Assembly: GCA_902536935.1 (NCBI GenBank)
Contig: CACAZM010000002.1
Coordinates: 1 to 64,000 of the forward strand
DNA length: 64,000 nucleotides
Direction of reading: 5' to 3'
DNA from: an uncultured Bacteroidota bacterium
GTDB taxonomy: Bacteria; Bacteroidota; Bacteroidia; Flavobacteriales; Flavobacteriaceae
In this document: one piece after another, positions 43,577 to 52,877 of the stretch
Numbering within the stretch: position 1 is the first letter of the stretch
How the letters are laid out: every line of letters starts with the position of its first letter
Program-made: the position numbers and the translations under genes
The notes under the pieces: generated by a model
What the model was told of the DNA's origin: nothing
Seen by the model: only the letters and a program-made list of their open reading frames with translations
Databases searched by the model: none

Positions 43577-44491
43577 TTAATCCCCATGAAAAACAAGTTT
43601 AAAATAAGGAATACAAATTCCATATCCCTTTTCTAAAAAATACTCTTTGCTATTTTTAGGACCACAAGCAAGAACGAAATCACCTCCCCAAGCCCCTAAA
43701 CTCTTGACAACTCCCTCATAGTCTGAAAAGACAGTTTGTTGAACAGGTGGTATTCCAATCAGTTTGGAAATTATTCTTTCATGAGCGATCATTAACGTTT
43801 GAAACTCACTCGCTTTTCGGGTTTTTATAAATCTCTTTGTCAAGGTATTTAGATTATTTCTTAACTCATCTGATACACCGCAATAGTGATTTTGTATTGA
43901 AGTCCGGCTATTTTGTTTCTTGTTCATATAAACAAAAAATAAATATTCGTGAAATGGAGGTTTAAAAGCAACATCAACAACTGTTGGCTTTTGATCAATA
44001 AGTTGATAGGTGATTGAATTGCGTTTTTCTGCGCAAGCGATATCATAACCACTTCCTCCAAATACCTTTTCTTGGACATAAAATGGATTCACATTGGCCC
44101 ACTGCGCCACATTATTGACCAATGTCGATGAACTGCCCAATCCCCAGTCTTTAGAAAAGCCAAGTTGGGTTTCAATATTATAGCCAATGGGGTTAGACAG
44201 AAAATCAGGATTGAGTTCACGTGCTACCAGCAAAATTTGTTGTAAAAGACTAGTGGTTTCGTTTGTCTGTAAAGTTGACTGAAAATCATTGACATGAAAA
44301 TGGTCTTCAAACCAAATACTTCCATCTACATCTTTAGCGACCCAGTGTATACCCGGTTCTTTGTTATTAATGACCGTCATGCTTTGCCCCAGTTTGGTTG
44401 GTAAGGCAAGGGCACAGGCTCCATCAATCACCGCATATTCACTTGTAATGAGGAGTTTTCCTGAGCTAAAAAAACTTAAGTTTTTCGCCAT
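43577..44491 (-). CDS. GYDIA-type GHMP kinase (probable mevalonate-pathway kinase)
   Basis: A small-molecule kinase of 304 residues. It has the GHMP N-terminal strand FSSGKLLITSEYAVIDGACALALPT, the ATP loop WGLGSSSTLVNNVA, and the FGGSGYDIACA motif that gives this Bacteroidota group its name. A C-terminal GHMP segment includes SLGAWGGDFVLACG. It overlaps the HMG-CoA reductase gene by 16 nt, so I infer phosphorylation of mevalonate or phosphomevalonate in isoprenoid synthesis. Which step it performs is not settled by sequence. Confidence 0.85.
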   Translation of the reverse strand: MAKNLSFFSSGKLLITSEYAVIDGACALALPTKLGQSMTVINNKEPGIHWVAKDVDGSIWFEDHFHVNDFQSTLQTNETTSLLQQILLVARELNPDFLSNPIGYNIETQLGFSKDWGLGSSSTLVNNVAQWANVNPFYVQEKVFGGSGYDIACAEKRNSITYQLIDQKPTVVDVAFKPPFHEYLFFVYMNKKQNSRTSIQNHYCGVSDELRNNLNTLTKRFIKTRKASEFQTLMIAHERIISKLIGIPPVQQTVFSDYEGVVKSLGAWGGDFVLACGPKNSKEYFLEKGYGICIPYFKLVFHGD

Positions 44492-45801
44492 GCTTCAAGT
44501 TCTTGTTCAACAGCGTTAAAGCTGACAACATTTTTTTTAAAGTAATCAACCATTGCAATTTTTTCAGAGTCAGTAGCGCCCAGTTGATTTAGAATATTGA
44601 GTAAATGCATTTTCATATGTCCCTTCTGAATACCAGTTGTTACCAAAGACCGCAATGCGGCAAAGTTTTGAGCCAAACCACTGACCGCAAAGATTTGCAT
44701 AAGCTCTTCTGCATTTGGGTTCTGTAATAATTCATGCGACCATTTGACCAGTGGGTGGAGTTTTGTTAAACCTCCAACTGTGCCAACGGCTAAAGGAACT
44801 TCAAGTTCAAACCAAAACGTCTTGTTTTTAATCAACGCTTTTGAAAGCCCTCTGTACTGCCCATCTTGAGCAGCATAGGCATGAACCCCTGCTTCAATGG
44901 CTCTAAAATCATTTCCAGTAGCAATCGCCAAGGCATCAATTCCATTCATTATGCCTTTGTTGTGTGTAACAGCTCTGTAGGGGTTGTGGTGCGCAATATT
45001 AACTGCTTGTATAATTTTTTTAGCTAGTATGTTACCATTCTCACCTAATTCCGAAATGGGGCAACTCACCCATGCTTTGACTCGACTTCCAGGAGTGTAG
45101 TTGGACAAGATGCTCATCACCACTTCGATTTGTTTTTCACTTTCTGAAAATGGAGCGTAGTTAGCGGCTTGGTCTTGGAGTGTTTTCGCAAGCTGTTCGA
45201 GGCAGGAATTAATAAAATTGGCCCCCATAGCATCTGCAGTTTCAAAAAGCACTTGTAATTGGTAATAATCTTTTAGATTTTTCTTGCTGTCAATCAATTC
45301 AATATCGACAATTCCACCCCCACGCTTGCGCATATTTTTTGTAATACCCTCTGTTTCTTTCAAAAGTTTTGATTTGACAGTATTAAAAAATACAGTCAGT
45401 TTTTGGTGAGATCCTGAAAACAGAAAGTGCACCTGACCTGTTTTCTCCGTGCCGATAATTTCAGCGTGAAATCCGCCACGGGTTGACCAGAATTTGGCTG
45501 CATTGGCCGAGGCAGCAACTACTGAACTTTCCTCAGTGACCATAGGAAGTACGTAGTCTTTTTCGTTAATCACAAAGTTTGGTGCAACAGCGATCGGCAA
45601 GTAAAAGTTACTCACCGCATTTTCAATAAACTCATCATGTAATCGTTGTAGTTTTTCGTCCGTATGCCAATAAGTTTCCAAGATATTTTTGGCTAGCTGG
45701 GGATTGGCAAAGCAAGTTTGGGAAATCCATTTGATTTTTTCTTGTTTTGATTTTTTGGAAAAGCCCGAAACCAATCCGTTGTTAACTCGCTTGTTTGCCA
45801 T
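44476..45801 (-). CDS. mvaA: Hydroxymethylglutaryl-CoA reductase (class II)
   Basis: Interconverts HMG-CoA and mevalonate. Residues 60-80 (ENAVSNFYLPIAVAPNFVIN) and VTEESSVVAASA (88-99, with the likely catalytic Glu91) match class II enzymes. DAMGANFINS and THNKGIMNGIDALAIATGNDFRAIEAG, with the catalytic Lys and Asp, follow. The 441-residue length and the absence of transmembrane segments also fit class II. In Bacteroidota this enzyme generally works in the biosynthetic direction. The overlapping GHMP kinase supports mevalonate synthesis here. Confidence 0.94.
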   Translation of the reverse strand: MANKRVNNGLVSGFSKKSKQEKIKWISQTCFANPQLAKNILETYWHTDEKLQRLHDEFIENAVSNFYLPIAVAPNFVINEKDYVLPMVTEESSVVAASANAAKFWSTRGGFHAEIIGTEKTGQVHFLFSGSHQKLTVFFNTVKSKLLKETEGITKNMRKRGGGIVDIELIDSKKNLKDYYQLQVLFETADAMGANFINSCLEQLAKTLQDQAANYAPFSESEKQIEVVMSILSNYTPGSRVKAWVSCPISELGENGNILAKKIIQAVNIAHHNPYRAVTHNKGIMNGIDALAIATGNDFRAIEAGVHAYAAQDGQYRGLSKALIKNKTFWFELEVPLAVGTVGGLTKLHPLVKWSHELLQNPNAEELMQIFAVSGLAQNFAALRSLVTTGIQKGHMKMHLLNILNQLGATDSEKIAMVDYFKKNVVSFNAVEQELEAWRKT

Positions 45802-45884
45802 GGGGTAAAGATAAGGGATATTGAACAGGAATCTGAATTATTGAAAAATCATATATTAGCAACGCTCAATATAAAAAACAAAAA

Positions 45885-47438
45885 ATGTCAAACCAATTTG
45901 GAGGATCAGCCTTAAACCAGAAAACAATTGCCGGACATCCTGTCGGCTTATTTGTTTTGTTTTTTACCGAGATGTGGGAGCGATTTAGCTACTATGGTAT
46001 GCGTGCCATTTTGGTACTTTTCCTCACATCATCCATACTCAATGAGGGCTGGGCTTGGGAGCGTGAAGATGCTTTGGAACTTTACGCTTGGTACACGGGC
46101 TTGGTATATTTAACACCCATATTTGGGGGTCTAATAGCTGATAAGTTTTTGGGATACAGAAATGCAACCATACTGGGTGCCCTGATCATGACTCTTGGTC
46201 ATGCTTCTATGGCTTTGGAGACCTTTTCATCTACTTTTTTCTTTATCGGGTTGAGTTGTTTGGTGATAGGCAATGGATTTTTTAAGCCTAATATTTCATC
46301 AATAGTTGGTCAATTATACAAAGATGGTGACATTCGTAAAGATGGGGGCTATACTATTTTTTACATGGGAATTAATGCAGGTGCTTTTTTGGGGATTCTT
46401 CTTTGTGGATATGTCGGCGAAAAAGTGGGTTGGCATTTGGGCTTTGGGCTAGCAGGTGTTTTTATGTTTTTTGGGATGTTACAGTTTTGGTTTGCCCAAA
46501 AGATATTTGGAAATATTGGCTTATCCCCGAAAAAATTGGAATTAGCAGACACTTCGATAGATGAATTACAAGAAACCGTCCCTAAAAAAATTGAAAATGA
46601 CCGTGTTTTCGTTGTAATTATTTTTTCACTGTTTACAATTTTCTTTTGGTGGGCTTTTGAACAGGCAGGCGGGTCGATGACTATTTTTGCCAACGACTAT
46701 ACTGAACGAAATTTGATTGGTACGGCATCCCAAACATTTAAAATTGCAAACTCGATTATCACTCTAGTTCCTATGGTTATTCTGACCTATGTCTTGTATG
46801 AGTTGTTTCGCAAAATGTTGGGTAAATACACTTTATCAAATTTCTTTTTGGGATTGAGTTTTGCAATAATTTGGGGAATTGTGATATGGATGCTTAAACG
46901 TGAATTTGCATCAGATGTTGCCGAAATTCCAGCTTCATGGTTTTCCGTACTCAACTCTCTATTTATTGTCATTTTCGCACCTGTTTTTTCCAAAATCTGG
47001 GCATCACCGCTTAATCCAAGTGGGCCAATTAAATTTGCAATTGGCTTGATTTTACTTGGATTAGGATTTGGCTTTTTGTCCTATGGAGCATCAGGGATTC
47101 CACTTGGCGCAAGTACAGCAAGCGTAAGTATTACTTGGTTAATTATGGCATATTTATTTCATACTTTAGGTGAGCTTTGTATTTCCCCTGTCGGATTGTC
47201 CTATGTGAGTAAGTTAGCCCCAAAGCGGTTGGTTGGCTTAATGTTTGGATTCTGGTTTGTTTGTAGTGCTCTAGCAAACTTTCTTGGTGGGTGGACAGGT
47301 AGTTACATCGATTCAATTTCCGAATCTTATGGCTTATCTACATTTTTTCTAATATTTACTGCAATTCCTGTGCTTGCAGGTTTATTGATGCTTATTCTTA
47401 ACAAAAATTTAATTCGAAAAATGCATGGGATTGCGTAG
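45885..47438 (+). CDS. POT/PTR-family proton-coupled peptide transporter
   Basis: A major-facilitator protein of 517 residues with 12 to 14 transmembrane segments. TEMWERFSYYGMRAILVLFL carries the ExxER proton-coupling motif, and FYMGINAGAFLG matches the FYxxINxG signature. The late LGELCISPVGLSYV segment fits the PTR2 signature region. It imports di- and tripeptides with protons, which fits the exported DPP IV elsewhere in the window. A TATATTAG at 45852-45859 may be the -7 element. The 3' end overlaps the thioredoxin-like gene by 14 nt. Confidence 0.94.
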   Translation: MSNQFGGSALNQKTIAGHPVGLFVLFFTEMWERFSYYGMRAILVLFLTSSILNEGWAWEREDALELYAWYTGLVYLTPIFGGLIADKFLGYRNATILGALIMTLGHASMALETFSSTFFFIGLSCLVIGNGFFKPNISSIVGQLYKDGDIRKDGGYTIFYMGINAGAFLGILLCGYVGEKVGWHLGFGLAGVFMFFGMLQFWFAQKIFGNIGLSPKKLELADTSIDELQETVPKKIENDRVFVVIIFSLFTIFFWWAFEQAGGSMTIFANDYTERNLIGTASQTFKIANSIITLVPMVILTYVLYELFRKMLGKYTLSNFFLGLSFAIIWGIVIWMLKREFASDVAEIPASWFSVLNSLFIVIFAPVFSKIWASPLNPSGPIKFAIGLILLGLGFGFLSYGASGIPLGASTASVSITWLIMAYLFHTLGELCISPVGLSYVSKLAPKRLVGLMFGFWFVCSALANFLGGWTGSYIDSISESYGLSTFFLIFTAIPVLAGLLMLILNKNLIRKMHGIA

Positions 47439-47961
47439 TCTAATTCTATTTTTTATAGGATGCTCAATTACTTCAGCCCAAGTCAATTGGATGACAATTA
47501 ATGAGGCATTGGCAGCTCAGAAGTCAAACCCTAAAAAAATAATTATTGACGTATATACCACCTGGTGCGGCCCATGTAAACTACTTGATAAAAATACGTT
47601 TGGAAACGCAGATGTAAGTGCTTTTATTAATGCTAACTACTATCCTGTGAAATTCAATGCTGAAGGCAAAGAGTTAGTAAATTTTAATGGTAATCAATTT
47701 AAAAACCCCCAATACGATCCTAATCGAAAAGGGAGAAATGCTCGTCACCAGTTTACAGCATATCTTGGAATTACGGGATATCCTACTGTTGCTTTTTTTG
47801 ACGAAAACGCCAATTACCTTGCACCTATTGTTGGCTATCATAATGTTCAGCAAATGGAGTTTTATCTTAAGCTATTTGCATCTGGTGACTACAAGAATTT
47901 GAAATCTCAAAAAGATTTTGCTGCATACTATAAGAATTTCACAGCCAAATTTAAAAGTTGA
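47425..47961 (+). CDS. Exported thioredoxin-fold protein
   Basis: A 178-residue protein with a signal peptide (ends near SAQ, residue 19) and a thioredoxin domain with WCGPC (C48, C51). It has a longer insertion between the active site and the cis-proline strand (GITGYPTVAFF). This matches periplasmic DUF255-like or thioredoxin_7-type disulfide reductases of Bacteroidota. The start overlaps the peptide transporter gene by 14 nt in another frame, implying coupled translation. Its client is unknown. Confidence 0.85.
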   Translation: MGLRSLILFFIGCSITSAQVNWMTINEALAAQKSNPKKIIIDVYTTWCGPCKLLDKNTFGNADVSAFINANYYPVKFNAEGKELVNFNGNQFKNPQYDPNRKGRNARHQFTAYLGITGYPTVAFFDENANYLAPIVGYHNVQQMEFYLKLFASGDYKNLKSQKDFAAYYKNFTAKFKS

Positions 47962-47998
47962 GCATTAAAACTAAACCTTAAACAGAAACTTGTTGGTT

Positions 47999-48460
47999 TT
48001 ATCGAATCAGCCGTCGTGTTTGTGCATATTTCTTATTCCAATAGCCCTCACGCAAGGATGAAATGATAACTCCTCTTGAAGAGGAGGCATGTATGAACAT
48101 AGGTTCTCCGCCTTTGCGCCCAACGACAATACCAGCATGGGTGAACTTTCGTTTTTTTGTTGTTCTGAAAAAAAGAATATCACCTGCCTTTGCTCGGTCC
48201 TTGGAGATACGTTTTCCTTCTTTACGTAAAAGGTCAACGGTTCTCGAAACACGAATCCCTTGTTTTTTATAGGCATTGTGAATCAGGCCTGAACAATCAA
48301 TCCCACTTTGATTGTTTCCACCCAAGCGGTAGGGAGTACCCATATATTCCTTGGCATAAAAAACAACACCATCATGGGGTTTCATTTTTTTACCACTCTT
48401 AAGTATCCCACAGCTTGAAGCCAGAAAGACAAGAGAAATAAAGGCAAAGGACTTACGCAT
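47999..48460 (-). CDS. NlpC/P60-family lipoprotein peptidoglycan hydrolase
   Basis: A 153-residue lipoprotein with lipobox LASSC (Cys17). The NlpC/P60 domain has catalytic Cys56 in GIDCSGL, His108 in FTHAGIV and a third polar residue at His124 in FIHASSS. It is predicted to cleave peptide stems of peptidoglycan (gamma-D-Glu-diaminopimelate bond), by family knowledge. The start overlaps the lpxB stop by 8 nt, making it the last gene of the surE operon. Confidence 0.92.
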   Translation of the reverse strand: MRKSFAFISLVFLASSCGILKSGKKMKPHDGVVFYAKEYMGTPYRLGGNNQSGIDCSGLIHNAYKKQGIRVSRTVDLLRKEGKRISKDRAKAGDILFFRTTKKRKFTHAGIVVGRKGGEPMFIHASSSRGVIISSLREGYWNKKYAQTRRLIR

Positions 48461-49565
48461 GAGTTCGTTTGTGAATTAGCGAGGCAACTTTTTCACTTGC
48501 CCCTTTGCCTCCGAGTTTTTCAATGAGTTCGTCATATCCTGACAGAATCGCTTTTCTACTATTTTTGGAGAGAATTTTTTGAAGGGAATATTTCAGCTCA
48601 GTTTGGTTACATTCGCCCTGAATTAACTCCCTAACGAGCAAACGGTTCACAACCAAATTGACAAGAGAAATAAAGGGAAGTTTTACAATTTGTTTGGCTA
48701 TGGCAAAGCTCAAAGGGCTAGTTTTATAACAAACTATTTGAGGGGTTTTTAAAAGAGCTGTTTCCAAGGTAGCCGTTCCACTTGTGACAATTGCAGCATC
48801 AGCATAGCGAACTAAATAATATGTTTGATCGATGACGATATCGACACCAGGTGCAAGTTGACGATAAAGGGATTGATCGATGTTTGACGTTCCTGCGATC
48901 ACAAATCGATATTCTGGAAAAGAGTCAATTATCGTTGTCATTACCCCTAAAATCTTAGTGATTTCTTGTTTTCGACTTCCCGGAAGTAAGGCAATAATTT
49001 TTTCATTTTTTGTCAAACCTAAAGCCGATTTAAGCGCTCCGCCATCCGACTTGGGGATTGCAGATAACTCGTCGATGAGAGGATGCCCGACAAAGTCAAT
49101 AGAAAGCTTGTGTTTTTGTTCAAAAAAATCAATTTCAAATGGTAGTATTGCATAGCGGTAATTGGTGTACTTTGCCAATTTTCGCACGCGATTTTCTTTC
49201 CATGCCCAAACTTGTGGCATGATGTAATAGTGTACTGGAATTCCCATAATGGTCGCCCATTTTGCTATACGCATGTTAAAACCCGGGTAGTCGATAAGGA
49301 TTAAAGCATCAGGTTTAAATGCGAGAATATCTTTTTTACAAAAGGCAATATAGGAAAGAATTGTTTTCAGGTTTTTGGCTACCTCCCAAAATCCCATAAA
49401 AGCGAGATATTTGTAGTGTTTTACGATTTGTGCTCCCTGATTTTGCATTTTGTCCCCACCCCAAGCTCGAAATTCGGATGTTGCATCTTTTTGTTTTAAC
49501 GCAGCAATCAGATTGGCACCATGCAAATCCCCTGAGGCCTCTCCTGCGATGAAGTAGTATTTCAT
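48453..49565 (-). CDS. lpxB: Lipid-A-disaccharide synthase
   Basis: Glycosyltransferase that joins UDP-diacylglucosamine and lipid X to form lipid A disaccharide at the inner-membrane face. The start MKYYFIAGEASGDLHGANLI is the canonical LpxB N terminus and sits at 49565. An in-frame extension to 49703 has no family similarity and lies inside the preceding gene. Further signatures are PDALILIDYPGFNMRIAKWA, YYIMPQVWAWKENRV, ALLPGSRKQEI and TSGTATLETALL. The ATG overlaps the stop of the upstream 98-residue gene (ATGA). Confidence 0.95.
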   Translation of the reverse strand: MKYYFIAGEASGDLHGANLIAALKQKDATSEFRAWGGDKMQNQGAQIVKHYKYLAFMGFWEVAKNLKTILSYIAFCKKDILAFKPDALILIDYPGFNMRIAKWATIMGIPVHYYIMPQVWAWKENRVRKLAKYTNYRYAILPFEIDFFEQKHKLSIDFVGHPLIDELSAIPKSDGGALKSALGLTKNEKIIALLPGSRKQEITKILGVMTTIIDSFPEYRFVIAGTSNIDQSLYRQLAPGVDIVIDQTYYLVRYADAAIVTSGTATLETALLKTPQIVCYKTSPLSFAIAKQIVKLPFISLVNLVVNRLLVRELIQGECNQTELKYSLQKILSKNSRKAILSGYDELIEKLGGKGASEKVASLIHKRTHA

Positions 49566-49858
49566 ACACCAAATTTTAAGAGCAGACTTAGGAAAGCCCA
49601 AAAAATGGTTGCACCAAGAACAGATTGAGCTGCGCTCGTATTCTTTTTTTGAATCCACCACCAGAAGAAAAAAAGATTGGGCAGCACTGCTAATGTGATC
49701 CAAATACCTAACTCATCGTAAGCATACAACATGGGAATGGTGTCTAGAGCATTGCCATCAACCGCGTATTCTATTAATAAAAAAAGGGTGCCAAATGGCA
49801 AGACGAGTCCAGTCAGCCAACCCAACAACCCAGGACTGATTTTCTTTAAAAAGTCCAT
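49562..49858 (-). CDS. Small conserved-looking membrane protein between surE and lpxB
   Basis: A 98-residue protein with three predicted membrane segments, near residues 10-28, 50-68 and 78-97. No catalytic motif is visible and I do not recognise a characterised family. Its reading frame overlaps surE by 13 nt and lpxB by 4 nt, so translation is probably coupled to both. That argues that it is a real gene, perhaps acting in envelope lipid metabolism. Confidence 0.75.
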   Translation of the reverse strand: MDFLKKISPGLLGWLTGLVLPFGTLFLLIEYAVDGNALDTIPMLYAYDELGIWITLAVLPNLFFFWWWIQKKNTSAAQSVLGATIFWAFLSLLLKFGV

Positions 49859-50616
49859 GAGTTTAGCTTTGAAATCTGGTGATGTGCTGTAAGGTCAAAT
49901 TGTGTTGGAACTACTGAAACATATCCATTTTCAAGCGCCCAAATATCTGTGTCCTCTCCTTTGTCATTATTGATAAATGCACCAGTCATCCAATAGTATT
50001 CTTTTCCCATGGGGTCTTGACGTTTATCGAACTCTTCAATCCAATATGCGTTGGCTTGACGACAGACTTTAATCCCTTTAATTTCACCTTCTTTTAGTTT
50101 GGGAAAATTGACATTGAGAACCGTGCTTTCAGGGATTTTATGTTGTAATGCTGATTTTGTGATTTTTTCAACATAAGTTTGGAGGGAGGTAAAGTTTGCA
50201 TCCCAAGAATAATCAAGTAATGAGAACCCAATTGCTGGAATCCCTTCAATCCCGGCTTCGATAGCCGCACTCATGGTTCCAGAGTAGATGACATTGATCG
50301 CTGCATTAGAGCCGTGATTGATTCCAGAAACACAGAGGTCTGGTTTTCGCTTTAAAATTTCATGAACCCCAAGCTTTACACAGTCCGCTGGCGTTCCAGA
50401 ACATGAATATTCTTGTTGTGGACCATCATCGTGTTTGACTTGGGTACAGCGTAAGGTGCTATTTATCGTAATGGCGTGCCCCATACCAGATTGCGGACTA
50501 TCAGGAGCTACCACAACCACTTCTCCAATCGAATTCATCATGTGAATAAGGGAGCGAAGCCCCGGGGCGCTTATTCCATCGTCATTGGTAACAAGAATTA
50601 GTGGTTTATTGCTCAT
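49846..50616 (-). CDS. surE: 5'/3'-nucleotidase SurE
   Basis: A metal-dependent nucleotidase of 256 residues that dephosphorylates nucleoside monophosphates. LILVTNDDGISAPGL (N11 D12 D13 G14) is the acidic active-site motif. VVVAPDSPQSGMGHAIT and CSGTPADCVKLG, then SGINHGSNAAINVIYSGTMSAA, are diagnostic SurE segments. It is the first gene of surE-(98 aa)-lpxB-nlpC. A TATTTTTG at 50640-50633 on the minus strand is a candidate -7 element. Confidence 0.96.
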   Translation of the reverse strand: MSNKPLILVTNDDGISAPGLRSLIHMMNSIGEVVVVAPDSPQSGMGHAITINSTLRCTQVKHDDGPQQEYSCSGTPADCVKLGVHEILKRKPDLCVSGINHGSNAAINVIYSGTMSAAIEAGIEGIPAIGFSLLDYSWDANFTSLQTYVEKITKSALQHKIPESTVLNVNFPKLKEGEIKGIKVCRQANAYWIEEFDKRQDPMGKEYYWMTGAFINNDKGEDTDIWALENGYVSVVPTQFDLTAHHQISKLNSWTF

Positions 50617-50731
50617 TTTCGCGATCTATATACAAAAATACTGATTTCAATTTGCCTTTTCGACTCATATCAATGATATTTACGTGATAATAGAATAATC
50701 TATATATTCGTGAGCCCTCAAGCAAAATGAA

Positions 50732-52870
50732 ATGAAAAAGAATACCTCCTATATTGTCTTTACAATTGCCGCAGGATTTTATTTACTAACGGCGATTTCT
50801 GTTCCATCAAAAAAAGAGTTTGTCAGTAACGATAAAGACCGACTACTGATTGAGCTGATTTCACATGTAATCCAACGTGGTCATTTTAACGTGAAGACCC
50901 TCAATGATGATATGTCTGAGCAAATTTTTCATACTTACCTCGAAAGTATTGATGGCCAAAAAAGATTTTTTTTACAGAGCGACTACAGAGAGTTTGCCAA
51001 ATATATGTACCGAATTGACGATCAGTTAAGAAATTTAGATTTGACATTCTTTGACTTGACTTACCAAAGACTTATTCTTCGAATGAATGAAGTCGAAAAC
51101 TTGTATGTGTCCTTGCTGTCTCGCCCTTTTGACTTTGAGAGAAAGGAATCGTTTGACACGGATTATGAAGAACAATTATTCCCGCTTTCTTCAAGCTCCA
51201 GAGCTGAAAAGTGGAGAAAGCAACTCAAGTTATCGACATTGAGCGTTCTCTATGACAAGGTAGAAGAGGCAAAGAAAAAGGATGAGGAAAGTACAGCAGA
51301 GCATGTTTCTCCATCATGGGCGGTTCTTGAACAAGAAGCTCGAGAAACAACACGCGAAAACATGGAAAACTATTTCAATTTGATGAATGAACTAGAGCGC
51401 AAGGACTGGTTTGACGTCTATCTCAACGCTTTCGTTTTACAGTTTGATCCACATACAAATTACTTTAATCCTGACGACAAAGACCGTTTTGACATGAATA
51501 TGTCAGGAAAATTTGAGGGAATAGGTGCGCGACTTTCCAAAAGGGATCAGGCGATCAAGGTGGTTGATATCATCGTTGGTGGACCGCTTTGGCGTGATCA
51601 ACTTATGGAAGTTGGAGATGAAATTCAGTTGGTTCGACAAGATGAGGGAGATGCCGTTGATATCCGATCCATGCGATTGGACGACGCCATCAAACTCATT
51701 AAAGGACCAAAAGGTTCTACAGTTTACTTGACAATCAAAAAAGTAGATGGTACAATCCAAACGATTACTGTGAACCGCGATTTGGTAGTTTTGGAAGAAT
51801 CGTATGCACGATCATCTGTAATTAACCGACTAGATCAGAGATATGGCCTTATTCATCTCCCAAAATTTTATGTCGATTTTAAAAGCTACAAAGAAAGAAA
51901 CGCAGCGCATGATGTCGAGCAGGAGATAATCAACCTTAAAGAGGCAGGCGTTGAGGGTCTTATAATTGATTTGAGAAACAATGGCGGTGGATCCTTACAA
52001 ACGGTTGTCGATATTGCAGGTTTATTTATTGATAAAGGTCCAATTGTACAGGTAAAATCTACGGTTAGTAAAACAGAGGTATTACGTGACCGTGATGACA
52101 AAACGCTTTGGGATGGTCCTATGGTAATTCTCGTAAATGAGTTATCCGCATCGGCTTCTGAAATTTTGGCAGCAGCTCTTCAGGATTATGAACGTGCGAT
52201 TGTGTTGGGGAGTAAACAAACATTTGGAAAGGGGACTGTACAAAATGTGGTGGATCTCAATCGATTTCTTTCCAATAGTACGTATGGAAACCTTGGGGCT
52301 TTAAAAATAACAACTGATAAGTTTTATAGAATCAATGGGGGTTCAACCCAGCTTGAGGGGGTCAAAAGTGATGTGATCACTCCAGATCGTTATAGTTATG
52401 TCGATGTTGGCGAAAGGGATGAGGATAACCCTATGTCGTGGGATCAAATCACTCCTCTGATATACACAAAATGGCATGGCTATCTGAATTATAACGAAGT
52501 CATAAAAAAAAGTCAGGACCGGGTGAACAATCACCCCATTTTCAAACTTGTTGATCAAGATGCAAAGTGGGTCGAGCAACGTCAAAACGATAAAAGCATT
52601 ACTTTGAATTACCAACAATATGTTTCAGAACTGGATGCAGATCGGACTTATTCAGACCAATTTGATGCGGTAAAGGAATACAACAATAAGCTAAAATTTA
52701 CGGTTGCTCCTGCAGAGCAAGAAAGGATTATGGCAGACAGCATCTATCGTGAAAAAAGGCAACGCTGGTTTTCGGACTTGACAGCAGACTTCTATGTCGA
52801 AGAAGCTGTAAATATTTTGGATCACCTCAAAGTGGGAATCTATCAGGAAGAACTCCTTGCTATAAAATAA
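50732..52870 (+). CDS. prc: Tail-specific (carboxy-terminal processing) protease, S41 family
   Basis: A periplasmic protease of 712 residues with an N-terminal signal or anchor segment (about 1-24). A helical N-terminal domain (about 35-240) precedes a PDZ domain (about 250-345, DMNMSGKFEGIGARLS onward). The S41 protease core has GLIIDLRNNGGGSL, SASASE (472-477) bearing the nucleophile, and Lys500 in FGKGTVQ as general base. A C-terminal domain like that of E. coli Prc follows. It degrades or trims envelope proteins from exposed C termini. A TATATTCG at 50703-50710 is a weak -7 candidate. The ABC permease gene follows after 7 nt. Confidence 0.94.
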   Translation: MKKNTSYIVFTIAAGFYLLTAISVPSKKEFVSNDKDRLLIELISHVIQRGHFNVKTLNDDMSEQIFHTYLESIDGQKRFFLQSDYREFAKYMYRIDDQLRNLDLTFFDLTYQRLILRMNEVENLYVSLLSRPFDFERKESFDTDYEEQLFPLSSSSRAEKWRKQLKLSTLSVLYDKVEEAKKKDEESTAEHVSPSWAVLEQEARETTRENMENYFNLMNELERKDWFDVYLNAFVLQFDPHTNYFNPDDKDRFDMNMSGKFEGIGARLSKRDQAIKVVDIIVGGPLWRDQLMEVGDEIQLVRQDEGDAVDIRSMRLDDAIKLIKGPKGSTVYLTIKKVDGTIQTITVNRDLVVLEESYARSSVINRLDQRYGLIHLPKFYVDFKSYKERNAAHDVEQEIINLKEAGVEGLIIDLRNNGGGSLQTVVDIAGLFIDKGPIVQVKSTVSKTEVLRDRDDKTLWDGPMVILVNELSASASEILAAALQDYERAIVLGSKQTFGKGTVQNVVDLNRFLSNSTYGNLGALKITTDKFYRINGGSTQLEGVKSDVITPDRYSYVDVGERDEDNPMSWDQITPLIYTKWHGYLNYNEVIKKSQDRVNNHPIFKLVDQDAKWVEQRQNDKSITLNYQQYVSELDADRTYSDQFDAVKEYNNKLKFTVAPAEQERIMADSIYREKRQRWFSDLTADFYVEEAVNILDHLKVGIYQEELLAIK

Positions 52871-52877
52871 AATACGA

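Noticed and set aside
49566-49703. Extended N terminus of LpxB
   Set aside because: The 46 extra residues are unlike LpxB, overlap the upstream gene and precede the canonical MKYYFIAGEASGD start.
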